NCBI RefSeq assembly: GCF_900101965.1 | Contig: NZ_FNAP01000001.1 | Location: 124,001-188,000, forward strand | DNA length: 64,000 bases | Origin: Rhodospira trueperi | GTDB lineage: Bacteria; Pseudomonadota; Alphaproteobacteria; Rhodospirillales; Rhodospirillaceae | Direction of reading: 5' to 3' | Shown here: one piece after another, positions 25,890-33,390 of the stretch | Position numbering within the stretch: position 1 is the first letter of the stretch | Layout: every line of letters begins with the position of its first letter | Made by a program: the position numbers and the translations under genes | Notes under the pieces: generated by a model | What the model was told of the DNA's origin: nothing | Database searches by the model: none | The model's input: only the letters and a program-made list of their open reading frames with translations

Positions 25890-27155
25890 ATGTCCCAGCG
25901 TCTCCTATGGAGCCTTGTCGGTCTCGCCGGGGTCCTGACTGTTGCGGTGCTGGCGTGGCATCTTGCGACATGGTCGGTGGAACCCGTCCGACAGGCCGTC
26001 GTGCGGCCCCCGGCCGCCCCTGAGTCGGAGCCCGAACCGGTCGCGTCGACCGGCGGACAGAGCCTGGATCTGGCGATGGAGACGGCGCGGGAGACGCTCG
26101 ACGCGGTGGCGGACGACACGGTGGCGGACGACTCTGGGGCGTCGGTGTCCGCTCCAGCCTCCGCCGCGCCGGAACGGGACGCCGAGCCCCCCCCCGGTCC
26201 CGACGTGCCTCGGTTCGACGTGGTGCGGGTTGAGCCCGATGGAAGCGCCGTCATGGCCGGTCGGGCCGCTCCAGGGGCGCGGGTCTCCATTCTGGACGCC
26301 GGAACCGCCATCGGCGAGGTGACCGCCGACAGGCGGGGGGAGTGGGTGTTCCTGCCCGACGAACCGTTGGCCCCGGGCGACCGGGAACTGTCGCTGTCGG
26401 CGCAGGGGGGTGCCGGAGCCGGCGCGGGGCGGTTCGGCTCGGATGTCCGGGTGGATATGGATATGCCGTCAGGAACCGCGACCGCCTCGGTTTCGGCGTC
26501 TGAGGGGAGCGAGTCCCGGCGGGTCTCGGACACCGTGGTGGTTCTGTCGGTGCCGGGCGCGGGCGATGATCGCCCCGTCATTGCGCTGGAGGCGCCGCGC
26601 CAGGGCGGAGAGGCGGTTCGGCTCCTGCAGGGGCCGGGAGGGCCGTCCGCCGTCGGCGAGTTGAGCCTGTCGCGCGTGGATTACAGCGCCAGCGGCGGGG
26701 TTTCCCTGTCCGGCACGGCCCGCCCCAATGTCACGGTGCAACTCTATCTGGATAACGAGCCGGTGGCGCGTGCGCAAACCGATGGAACGGGGGCGTGGAC
26801 CGCCACGCCGGAGGCCTCCGCCCTCGACGACAGGGTCTACACCCTGCGGGTGGACGAACTGGGCGCTGACGGCGGGGTGGCCCAGCGCGTCGAACTGCCT
26901 TTCCGCCACACCGACGTCACGCTGAGAAGCGCCGGCCCGGGCGAAACGATGGTGGTCGTGCAGCCGGGCAACAGTCTGTGGCGCGTGGCCCGCGTGGTCT
27001 ATGGCCAGGGCATCGACTACACCATCATTTACGAGGCCAACCAGGACCAGATTCGCGACCCCGATCTGATCTATCCCGGTCAGGTGTTCCTGGTGCCCGA
27101 TGCCGGGCTTAGCGGGGATGCCCCGCCGTTGGCGGACGAGCAGGGCGATCCATGA
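25890..27155 (+). CDS. Exported Ig-like/LysM domain protein
   Basis: The 421-residue protein starts with a membrane anchor or signal helix (RLLWSLVGLAGVLTVAVLAW) and a Pro/Glu-rich linker. Two bacterial Ig-like modules follow (about 110-180, GRAAPGARVSILDAGTAIGE; about 260-345, GTARPNVTVQLYLDNEPVA). A C-terminal LysM domain (about 350-405) carries VVVQPGNSLWRVARVVYGQG and YPGQVFLVPD. It should bind peptidoglycan in the periplasm. AAGGGGAGG precedes the ATG. It overlaps the next gene by ATGA. Confidence 0.85.
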   Translation: MSQRLLWSLVGLAGVLTVAVLAWHLATWSVEPVRQAVVRPPAAPESEPEPVASTGGQSLDLAMETARETLDAVADDTVADDSGASVSAPASAAPERDAEPPPGPDVPRFDVVRVEPDGSAVMAGRAAPGARVSILDAGTAIGEVTADRRGEWVFLPDEPLAPGDRELSLSAQGGAGAGAGRFGSDVRVDMDMPSGTATASVSASEGSESRRVSDTVVVLSVPGAGDDRPVIALEAPRQGGEAVRLLQGPGGPSAVGELSLSRVDYSASGGVSLSGTARPNVTVQLYLDNEPVARAQTDGTGAWTATPEASALDDRVYTLRVDELGADGGVAQRVELPFRHTDVTLRSAGPGETMVVVQPGNSLWRVARVVYGQGIDYTIIYEANQDQIRDPDLIYPGQVFLVPDAGLSGDAPPLADEQGDP

Positions 27156-28669
27156 CCACGCCGCGCCCCGTCCGCATCCTGCACCCGCGACCGTCCGGTG
27201 TCCCCGGGGCCGCCGCGCTGGATGATCTGGCGCTCATCACCGCCGAGGGGTTGCGCGACCTGGGCCATGCGGTCGCGCGGACGTCGGACGGCATGGACGC
27301 GGAGGCCCTGACCATCCTCATCGGTGGCCACCTGATGGACGGCCGGGGCGTCGATGCGCTGCCGCCGGACGTGTTGGTCTACAACGCCCTGCCTGTGCCG
27401 CGGGGCGGACTGTCCGGGCGCTATCCAGAGTACGCCCGCCTGCTGGCTCGCAATCCGGTCTGGGATGTCAGCCGGTCCTCGCGCGATGCCATCGTCGGTG
27501 CCTTTCGCAGGGACGCCGACGCGGTTCGACACGTCCCGGCCGGCTGGGTTCCGGCTCTGGCCCGTTTGCCGGCGGTGCGCGCCCAGGACGTCGGCGTGCT
27601 GTTCATCGGTCCCATGACCCGGGAGCGTTGGCGCCTGATGGCCGAACTTGAGGCGCACGGGCTGGAGATGCGGGCCGTTGCCGAGGTGTATGGCAAGAAG
27701 CGCGACGCCCTGGTTGCGCGCGCCAGCATGGTGCTGGAACTGGCGCCGCTGGAGGAGCAGACACCGGAGCCGACCCGTCTGGTCTACCTGCTCGCCAACC
27801 GCAAGGTGGTGCTGGCCGAGGCCACGCCCGACCTGGAGGCCGACGCCGACCTTCGCGCCGCCGTGCGGCTGGCGCCGTTCGCCGAACTGGCCCGCGCCTG
27901 CCAGCGGCTGGCCAACGATGTGGACGGCCGTCAGGCATTGCAGCAACGTGGCCTTGACGCGGTGCGGCGGCGCGATGCCGCGTCGGTGTTGAAGCAGGCC
28001 ATGGAGGGGCTGCCGCGAACCGCTCCCATGGCCTCCACCGGATCGCCCGTCGAAGCGCCCGTGACCGCGCCGGTCTCGGGTCCGGCCGGGCGGGCGTTCG
28101 CATCCGTGCCGACGGTGCTAAACCTGAACGGCGACCGCGATCCCGTCGAAGAGGCCGTCAATCTGGCGTTGCCGGGCGCGCCCGCGCCGGTCGGCGCCGC
28201 GCCGCCGGACATTGTGGCCGATCCGTGCGATCCAACGCTTCCGGGGCGCGTGCTCGACACCGGCCGGTTCGGTCCGGTGGCCTTTTCGCCGGGGGCCTTC
28301 ACCCGCATTCTGGCGCCGTGGGTGCCGGCCCGGGTGCCGGACCTGATCGGGTTCATGACGACCTGCCTCCGCCTGCTGACGGAGGGCGGGACCATCGAGA
28401 TCCTGGTGCCCTACGACCTGTCGCACGGGGCCTGGGCCGATCCCGCCAACCGGCGGGCGTTCAACGAGCACGCCTTCACCGCCTTCACCGACGGGCACGA
28501 GGCGATTGGCTGGAGCGAGGCACGGTTCGATCTGGACAGCCTGGAGTTCGCCTTCTCCCCCCTGGGGGAGCGTCTGGAGGCCGAGGGCACCCCTCTGGAG
28601 ACTCTTCTGGCCACACCGCGTGCCGTGGAGGCCATGCGGGTGGTACTGCGCAAGCGAACGCTGGAATAG
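27152..28669 (+). CDS. Two-part glycosyltransferase-like / methyltransferase-like protein
   Basis: The 505 residues fall into two parts joined by a Pro/Ala-rich linker (about 285-345). The N-terminal part (1-280) resembles the CgeB-type or GT-B-like proteins of polysaccharide clusters (FIGPMTRERWRLMAELEAHG, LLANRKVVLAEATPDLEAD). The C-terminal part (about 365-505) resembles the latter half of class I methyltransferases (LRLLTEGGTIEILVPYDLSH, GAWADPANRRAFNEHAF) but no glycine-rich SAM motif I is visible. Function is not assigned. It is translationally coupled to the LysM protein. Confidence 0.6.
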   Translation: MTTPRPVRILHPRPSGVPGAAALDDLALITAEGLRDLGHAVARTSDGMDAEALTILIGGHLMDGRGVDALPPDVLVYNALPVPRGGLSGRYPEYARLLARNPVWDVSRSSRDAIVGAFRRDADAVRHVPAGWVPALARLPAVRAQDVGVLFIGPMTRERWRLMAELEAHGLEMRAVAEVYGKKRDALVARASMVLELAPLEEQTPEPTRLVYLLANRKVVLAEATPDLEADADLRAAVRLAPFAELARACQRLANDVDGRQALQQRGLDAVRRRDAASVLKQAMEGLPRTAPMASTGSPVEAPVTAPVSGPAGRAFASVPTVLNLNGDRDPVEEAVNLALPGAPAPVGAAPPDIVADPCDPTLPGRVLDTGRFGPVAFSPGAFTRILAPWVPARVPDLIGFMTTCLRLLTEGGTIEILVPYDLSHGAWADPANRRAFNEHAFTAFTDGHEAIGWSEARFDLDSLEFAFSPLGERLEAEGTPLETLLATPRAVEAMRVVLRKRTLE

Positions 28670-28748
28670 CGCGCCTCCGTCCGGTACATGAGGATGGGGC
28701 TCGACGCCCTTTTCGCGATCCTTCGAACTATCAGGGACCCCCGATACC

Positions 28749-29522
28749 ATGCAGATTTCCGGTCATGCCGCCATCGTCACCGGCGGCGCCTCCGGCCTGG
28801 GGCAGGCCACCGCGCGCGTGCTGGCCGAGGCCGGCGCGCGTGTCACCGTATTGGATGTCAACGCTGACGGCGCCGCCGCCACCGCTTCGGAGTTCGGCGG
28901 GCTCGGTCTGGGCTGCGACGTCACCAGCGCCGAGTCCGTGGCGGCGGCGCTGGACACGGCGGCGGCCGCGCACGGGCCAGCCCGCATCTGCGTGAACTGC
29001 GCCGGCATCGTCGCCGGGGGACGGGTGGTCGGCAAGCAGGGGCCGCACGATCTGGACACGTTTTCCCGCGTCATCGGGATCAACCTGATCGGCACTTTCA
29101 ACGTCATGAGTCAGGCCGCCGCCGCCATGGCGGCCCTGGACCCCGAGCCGCAGGACGAGGCCGAGCACGAGCGCGGCGTGATCGTCAACACCGGCTCCAT
29201 CGCCGCCACCGACGGCCAGATCGGACAGGCGGCCTACGCGGCGTCGAAGGGCGGCGTGGCCGCGCTGACCCTGCCGGCGGCCCGTGAGCTGGCGCGCTCC
29301 GGCGTGCGGGTCATGTGCATCGCGCCGGGCCTGTTCCGGACGCCGATGTTCGACAGCTTTCCTCCGGATCTCTACGAAGCGCTCGTCAAGAAGACGTTGC
29401 ATCCGCACCGCCTGGGCAAGCCGGAGGAATTCGGCCAGATGGTCCGGTCCCTGATCGAGAATCCGATGATGAACGGCAGCGTGGTGCGCCTGGACGGCGC
29501 CCTGCGCATGGAGCCGAAGTAG
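28749..29522 (+). CDS. SDR-family oxidoreductase, HSD17B10-like
   Basis: NAD-dependent short-chain dehydrogenase of 257 residues. It shows the cofactor motif TGGASGLG, NCAGI, catalytic Ser in VNTGSIAATDGQIGQ, the YAASK pair, and CIAPGLFRTPMF after the active site. The overall pattern, including LVKKTLHPHRLGKPEEFGQMV and a C-terminal VVRLDGALRM, matches type 2 3-hydroxyacyl-CoA dehydrogenases. A role in fatty or branched-chain acyl-CoA oxidation is likely but not proven, and no acyl-CoA genes are adjacent. Confidence 0.9.
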   Translation: MQISGHAAIVTGGASGLGQATARVLAEAGARVTVLDVNADGAAATASEFGGLGLGCDVTSAESVAAALDTAAAAHGPARICVNCAGIVAGGRVVGKQGPHDLDTFSRVIGINLIGTFNVMSQAAAAMAALDPEPQDEAEHERGVIVNTGSIAATDGQIGQAAYAASKGGVAALTLPAARELARSGVRVMCIAPGLFRTPMFDSFPPDLYEALVKKTLHPHRLGKPEEFGQMVRSLIENPMMNGSVVRLDGALRMEPK

Positions 29523-29596
29523 GCCCGCCATTGCGCTGTCCGGCACACCAGGGCAATCGGGCGAACGCCCTGTTGACGACATGCGAAACTTCGTAG

Positions 29597-29675
29597 GGCG
29601 GGTTCGCGCCGAAGGCGCAACCCGCCGCATCGCCGCCAAGCGGCGGATTTCCCCGCTTCGCGGGTCGAATCCGCC
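29597..29675. repeat. Double-hairpin ggcgggtt repeat
   Basis: The first hairpin has ggcgggtt / aacccgcc with an inner gcgcc-gaa-ggcgc stem (29597-29626). The second has ggcggatt / aatccgcc with inner cccgc-ttc-gcggg (29642-29675). A single-hairpin relative is at 33346-33375. Confidence 0.7.
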
Positions 29676-29753
29676 CTGCCTCAATAAAAGATGGTGGGAC
29701 GTGCTTTCACCCGATTGCCCTGTCCAGCATACCGTCTTTGCGTGACATCCGAC

Positions 29754-29855
29754 GTCATTGCGAGGCATGGAGCGCCGAAGCAATCCAGGGCGAGGACCAC
29801 GGTCTTCGGCTCTGGATTGCTTCGCCCTCGTCAGATGACGAGGGCTCGCAATGAC
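29754..29855. repeat. REP/MITE-like palindromic element, copy 2
   Basis: The element is bounded by gtcattgc and gcaatgac, with gaagcaatccaggg / tctggattgcttc as inner arms and ccctcgtcagatgacgaggg on the right. Its right part is the inverse of the left part of copy 1 at 10293-10403. Confidence 0.75.
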
Positions 29856-29935
29856 GGGGAAAACGCCGCATGCGCGGGGTCGCAGCGGCGTTGCTGGTGA
29901 GATCCGTTTCAGCGACGCAATGGGTCGGGACCAAG

Positions 29936-30544
29936 CTACCCCAGTGCCCGGGCGTCGTGCCCGGGCGGCGGCCCGGCGTCGGGGACTTGCCGGACCAGTT
30001 CCGCCGCAAGGCTGGGGATGACCGCGTCCGGATCGTCCACCACGGTGAACAGGCGCCGGTTCTCGACGTGGGCGAAACCCTCGGCGATGATCCGGTCCAC
30101 CAGCGCCAGCAGCGGATTCCAGAACCCGCCGGCATTGAGCAGGGCAATCGGCTTGTCGTGCAGGCCGAGCTGCCGCCACGTCAGGATCTCGAAGGTCTCG
30201 TCGAGGGTGCCCAGCCCGCCCGGCAGTACACAGAAGGCGTCCGCGCGCTCGAACATCCGCAGCTTCCGGGTGTGCATGTCGGGGACGACGTGCAGCTCCG
30301 GCAGCGTCTTGTCGGCGCGTTCGGCGCGTTCCAGGTGTTCGGGGATGAAACCGGCGACGTGACCGCCGGCTTCGCGCGTGGCCCGGGCCAGCTCCCCCAT
30401 CAGGCCGACGCGTCCGCCGCCGAACACCAGCGTGCGGCCCGACCGGCCGATGGCCGTGCCCAGGTCGCGGGCGGCTTCGGTGAGGGCTGGATTGGTGCCG
30501 GCCTTGGCGCCGCAGAACACACACAGGGAGGTCAATTCGGGCAT
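29936..30544 (-). CDS. LOG-family nucleoside 5'-monophosphate phosphoribohydrolase
   Basis: TIGR00730/LOG-type enzyme of 202 residues that cleaves the N-glycosidic bond of nucleoside monophosphates, including cytokinin ribotides in some members. It shows VFCGAKAGTNP at the start, FGGGRVGLMGELA, and the signature PGGLGTLDETFEILTWRQLG with the phosphoribosyl-binding site. The ATG at 30544 places the start directly before the first strand. It is divergent from the PEBP gene. Confidence 0.92.
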   Translation of the reverse strand: MPELTSLCVFCGAKAGTNPALTEAARDLGTAIGRSGRTLVFGGGRVGLMGELARATREAGGHVAGFIPEHLERAERADKTLPELHVVPDMHTRKLRMFERADAFCVLPGGLGTLDETFEILTWRQLGLHDKPIALLNAGGFWNPLLALVDRIIAEGFAHVENRRLFTVVDDPDAVIPSLAAELVRQVPDAGPPPGHDARALG

Positions 30545-30766
30545 GGTCGTGAGATCCGCCGGATGATGGGACGCGCTTTTGTAATCCACGTGGCGGGGTC
30601 TTGGGAAGGCGCGGGACCAGAGAGTCTCTGCGGGACGGGTGCGGGAGGAGGCGGCGTTTCAACAAGTCATCAATTTATCGATTCATGGGGACTGGACGGA
30701 CGGACAGGGCTCGGCCAGTCTTTAGGCGGGTGTGGCAGATCGACCTTTAACAATAAGGAGTCCAGC

Positions 30767-31324
30767 ATGCGCGCCGTTCGTTCTTTTTCGACCGTCCTTG
30801 CGGCCATCGGTCTGGCCGCCGCCGGAGCAACGGCGGCCCAGGCGGAGATGACCCTGACTTCCGATGACATCGCTGACGGGGACGCTTTGTCCGAGGCCCA
30901 CGTTTATGCCGGCTTCGGCTGCGAGGGCGACAACTTGTCGCCGTCGCTGTCCTGGTCGGGCGCGCCGGAAGGCACCCAGAGCTACGTCGTCACCGTCTAC
31001 GATCCGGATGCCCCGACCGGCTCCGGGTGGTGGCACTGGACGCTGTTCAACATTCCGGCCGACACGACATCCCTGCCCACGGGCGTCGGCGTCGAGGCGC
31101 CGGTGCCGGAGGGCGCCGTCCAGGGCCGCACCGATTTCGGCTCCACCGGATTCGGCGGGGCCTGCCCACCGGAAGGCCACGGGCCGCACCACTACATCTT
31201 CACCGTCTACGCCCTGCCCGACGAGTCCCTGCCGCTGGACGAAAGTGCTTCGGGGGCCATGGTCGGGTTCTTCCTTCAGGGTGCGCTCGACAGCGCCAGC
31301 ATCACCGCGACATATGAGCGGTAG
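30767..31324 (+). CDS. Exported YbhB/YbcL-type PEBP protein
   Basis: Phosphatidylethanolamine-binding/Raf-kinase-inhibitor-like protein of 185 residues with a signal peptide (hydrophobic VLAAIGLAAAGATAAQA). Conserved ligand-pocket motifs are YDPDAPTGSGWWHWTLFNIP and GFGGACPPEGHGPHHYIFTVYAL. Bacterial members are periplasmic or cytoplasmic with no firm function. AAGGAG lies 7 bases before the ATG. A hairpin terminator follows the gene. Confidence 0.92.
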   Translation: MRAVRSFSTVLAAIGLAAAGATAAQAEMTLTSDDIADGDALSEAHVYAGFGCEGDNLSPSLSWSGAPEGTQSYVVTVYDPDAPTGSGWWHWTLFNIPADTTSLPTGVGVEAPVPEGAVQGRTDFGSTGFGGACPPEGHGPHHYIFTVYALPDESLPLDESASGAMVGFFLQGALDSASITATYER

Positions 31325-31336
31325 GGACGATGATCG

Positions 31337-31370
31337 GGCCGAGCGCCGGGCGGGGACCCTCCGCTCGGCC
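31337..31370 (+). terminator. Hairpin after the PEBP gene
   Basis: Arms ggccgagcg (31337-31345) and cgctcggcc (31362-31370) pair perfectly over 9 bp with a 16-base GC-rich loop, 12 bases after the stop codon. tgatttcg follows, a weak T-tract. Confidence 0.6.
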
Positions 31371-31537
31371 TGATTTCGTGAGGCCATCAACCGGATGATG
31401 AGCCCGGCGGAACAGGATTCGCGAACCTCTTCCTGGTGCCCGCGCCCATTTCGAGTGTATTGCAAAGGTGGGCCATGCGGCGGAGGGTCTGACCGGCGGC
31501 TGGTGGCAGGCGGACCCACGATGAGAGAGACGAGGGA

Positions 31538-32488
31538 ATGGCATCCCTTTCCGGGAAACACCGGACAAGAACCGAACAGGCAGCCAGGACAGAAGTCGGG
31601 GCCTTGGCGTGGCTGCGACGGTTCTCGTATGTCTTGGCGACCTTCGTTGCACCCGGTGCGCTGACGGTCTGGGTCGGCATCGCGGCCTTTCCGTCGTTCG
31701 AAACGTTGACATGGTATTTCTGGGGCGGTCTGGCGGCACTTGTTAGCGTCTGGCTCGTCTTTGGGGCGCTTTCAATGCCCAGTCGATTTCTGGCATCGGA
31801 GCTGTATTTTGACCTGGTAGACACCGGCGAGAAATTGAAACGCGAAGAGCAAAGAAACGAAGCGCTCGAAAATGCTGTCGTTTATCTCTCCACAACCACG
31901 CAGGCAGCCCTCGGCTGGTTCGACATGATCGCCCTGGTCGCCAGATCGCCCGGTCTGAGCGAACAGGAAATCGTTGACGACATTGTTCAACCCGTTGCCA
32001 TGAACGGCGCGGCGTTTTTCGGGTTCCAGCCCGATGAGCATTGGACGATATCGGTCTACAGATTTGACCGGGCCGACCGCACCCTGCGTCCGGTCTCGCG
32101 CCTGAAGGACCAGTGGAATCCGGCTGGCGACCGCGCGCCTCGGGACTGGCCCCCCGGCGTCGGTCACATCGGCCAGGCGTTCAGCACCGGACGCCCCATC
32201 ATCACAGGGAACGCGACGGCACCGGACATTGCCGTGTTTGTCGCGGCACCGGAGAACCTCAAGCGGAATGGCGATGATCGCCACTATGTGTCGTTCGCCT
32301 CGATTCCGATCGGTCCCATTGATGAGGGTACTGAACCCTGGGGCGTTCTTGTGGCGACATCGAACATTCCGGACCGTTTCGACGAAGGCAACGCGCTCAT
32401 CCTGGACCAAGCGGCAGCCGCGCTTGCCTCCGCCATGGAAACGCGCCATATCTTGACAACACGATCCAGCGAGGGAGGCTCGGCGTGA
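31538..32488 (+). CDS. Two-TM membrane protein with GAF domain
   Basis: The 316-residue protein has two hydrophobic segments close together (about 30-50 and 58-78, WYFWGGLAALVSVWLVFGAL), a short charged coiled-coil (about 90-112, GEKLKREEQRNEALENA), then a cytoplasmic GAF-like domain (about 135-305) with GVGHIGQAFSTGRPI, SFASIPIGPID and WGVLVATSN. No output domain is attached. The GAF ligand and function are unknown. It is coupled to a 69-residue gene by a GTGA overlap, so the pair likely works together. Confidence 0.75.
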   Translation: MASLSGKHRTRTEQAARTEVGALAWLRRFSYVLATFVAPGALTVWVGIAAFPSFETLTWYFWGGLAALVSVWLVFGALSMPSRFLASELYFDLVDTGEKLKREEQRNEALENAVVYLSTTTQAALGWFDMIALVARSPGLSEQEIVDDIVQPVAMNGAAFFGFQPDEHWTISVYRFDRADRTLRPVSRLKDQWNPAGDRAPRDWPPGVGHIGQAFSTGRPIITGNATAPDIAVFVAAPENLKRNGDDRHYVSFASIPIGPIDEGTEPWGVLVATSNIPDRFDEGNALILDQAAAALASAMETRHILTTRSSEGGSA

Positions 32489-32694
32489 CTGACCATGCGA
32501 AAGCAGACCGGTTCGGAACGCTGGTGCGGAGCGGCAAGATCCAGACTCTGGATCAGAGCGTGCGGAAAGCTGCGGCCGCTCTAGCCAAGAACCCGGCGAG
32601 TTCCCGAGAGGACCGCCTGCGGTTCGCTGACACGCTGCGCGAAACAGGCCATGCGACGGCACGCCTGTACACGCGGCCGAAAGCGCGGTCCTGA
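32485..32694 (+). CDS. Small basic protein coupled to the GAF protein
   Basis: The product has 69 residues, no recognised domain, no membrane segment and a charged composition rich in Ala, Arg and Lys (SVRKAAAALAKNP, REDRLRFADTLRETGHATA). It starts at a GTG overlapping the stop of the upstream GAF gene, with GGGAGG a few bases before. The coupling and good ribosome-binding site argue that it is a real gene. Function is unknown. Confidence 0.6.
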   Translation: MTDHAKADRFGTLVRSGKIQTLDQSVRKAAAALAKNPASSREDRLRFADTLRETGHATARLYTRPKARS

Positions 32695-32764
32695 GGCGGT
32701 TAAGGAGTTTCCGGCAGCTTCGGAAGCGGTTCGCAGCGCAGGCTTATTGTTGCACCACATGCGG

Positions 32765-32808
32765 TGATTTGGGACGGGTGACTAGGCCTTCGCAGCCGCC
32801 CCAAATCA
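32765..32808 (+). terminator. Hairpin after the GAF gene pair
   Basis: Arms tgatttggg (32765-32773) and cccaaatca (32800-32808) pair over 9 bp around a 26-base GC-rich loop. It lies about 70 bases after the 69-residue gene and just before the AT-rich islet. Confidence 0.4.
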
Positions 32809-32882
32809 TTCCTCACGGGGTCACGCCACGTGTTGTAGGGCAACAAGCGCAGACAAGCACTAATCTTAAGGTATTGAGTCGG

Positions 32883-33194
32883 CTAGTTTACGGTCTTTCT
32901 TTCAGATATTTGAAGGCGTGCGGGCTCAACCACAATATAATTGTTCTTTGGAAGAGGGGCGTTATAGTCAAACAGATCCTCAGGCAATGATTCACTTAGA
33001 ATAAAGTCGTGAGGACCGTTTGAGGTTTTTTGATGCGGCAACACCGAAAGACAGATCATTCTTAGAGGTATCTTTGTTGCGCCATTGTTAAAATCTCCCC
33101 ACAATGGAACAAGCCAAAGCGCGCCGGCGTGTTCAATTGTATCAACTGTTTGTATAGACGATCCCATGGCGACGGCAGTGGTTAAGTCCTTCAT
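32883..33194 (-). CDS. Orphan 103-residue protein in an AT-rich islet
   Basis: The ATG at 33194 has GGAGGA five bases upstream, and the frame codes for 103 residues with no recognised family. Notable parts are ALWLVPLWGDFNNGATKIPL, the acidic LSESLPEDLFDYNAPL and a final VVEPARLQI. No signal peptide or membrane helix is obvious. The codons are much richer in A and T than in any neighbour, which suggests recent transfer. It lies between the GAF pair and nrdJ. Confidence 0.55.
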   Translation of the reverse strand: MKDLTTAVAMGSSIQTVDTIEHAGALWLVPLWGDFNNGATKIPLRMICLSVLPHQKTSNGPHDFILSESLPEDLFDYNAPLPKNNYIVVEPARLQISERKTVN

Positions 33195-33345
33195 AGGATT
33201 CCTCCAATTGCTGTATTGAAGATAAAATTGACTCCACACCTAACTCATTCGTCAACGTGGAGCGGAGCACATGATTGCCAAGCTTGTCTCTTCACGTGCG
33301 GCTTGCCCTGTCTAAATGGGGCTATCAGACGAACCCGGGACGTAA

Positions 33346-33375
33346 GGCGGGCTGCGCCTTCGCGCCAAGCCCGCC
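33346..33375 (-). repeat. Single-hairpin relative of the ggcgggtt repeat, after nrdJ
   Basis: ggcgggct and agcccgcc pair around an inner gcgc/gcgc stem. On the minus strand it reads ggcgggcttggcgcgaagg and so on, close to the first hairpin at 29597-29626. It begins 15 bases past the nrdJ stop and may serve as its terminator. Confidence 0.55.
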
Positions 33376-33390
33376 CCAGATGCCCTTCCC

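Larger units (their letters stand above)
29523..29935. other. Convergent gap filled with palindromic repeats
   Basis: The 413-base gap between the SDR gene (plus) and the LOG gene (minus) holds a double-hairpin repeat at 29597-29675 and the second REP/MITE-like element at 29754-29855. No gene is supported. Confidence 0.5.

Noticed and set aside
29655-29680. tRNA-like sequence gggtcgaatccgccc
   Set aside because: It belongs to the double-hairpin repeat; no acceptor, D or anticodon stem can be drawn around it.
29870-30766. Upstream extension of the PEBP frame over the LOG gene
   Set aside because: The real start at 30767 has a good ribosome-binding site and signal peptide; the extension is antisense to the LOG gene.
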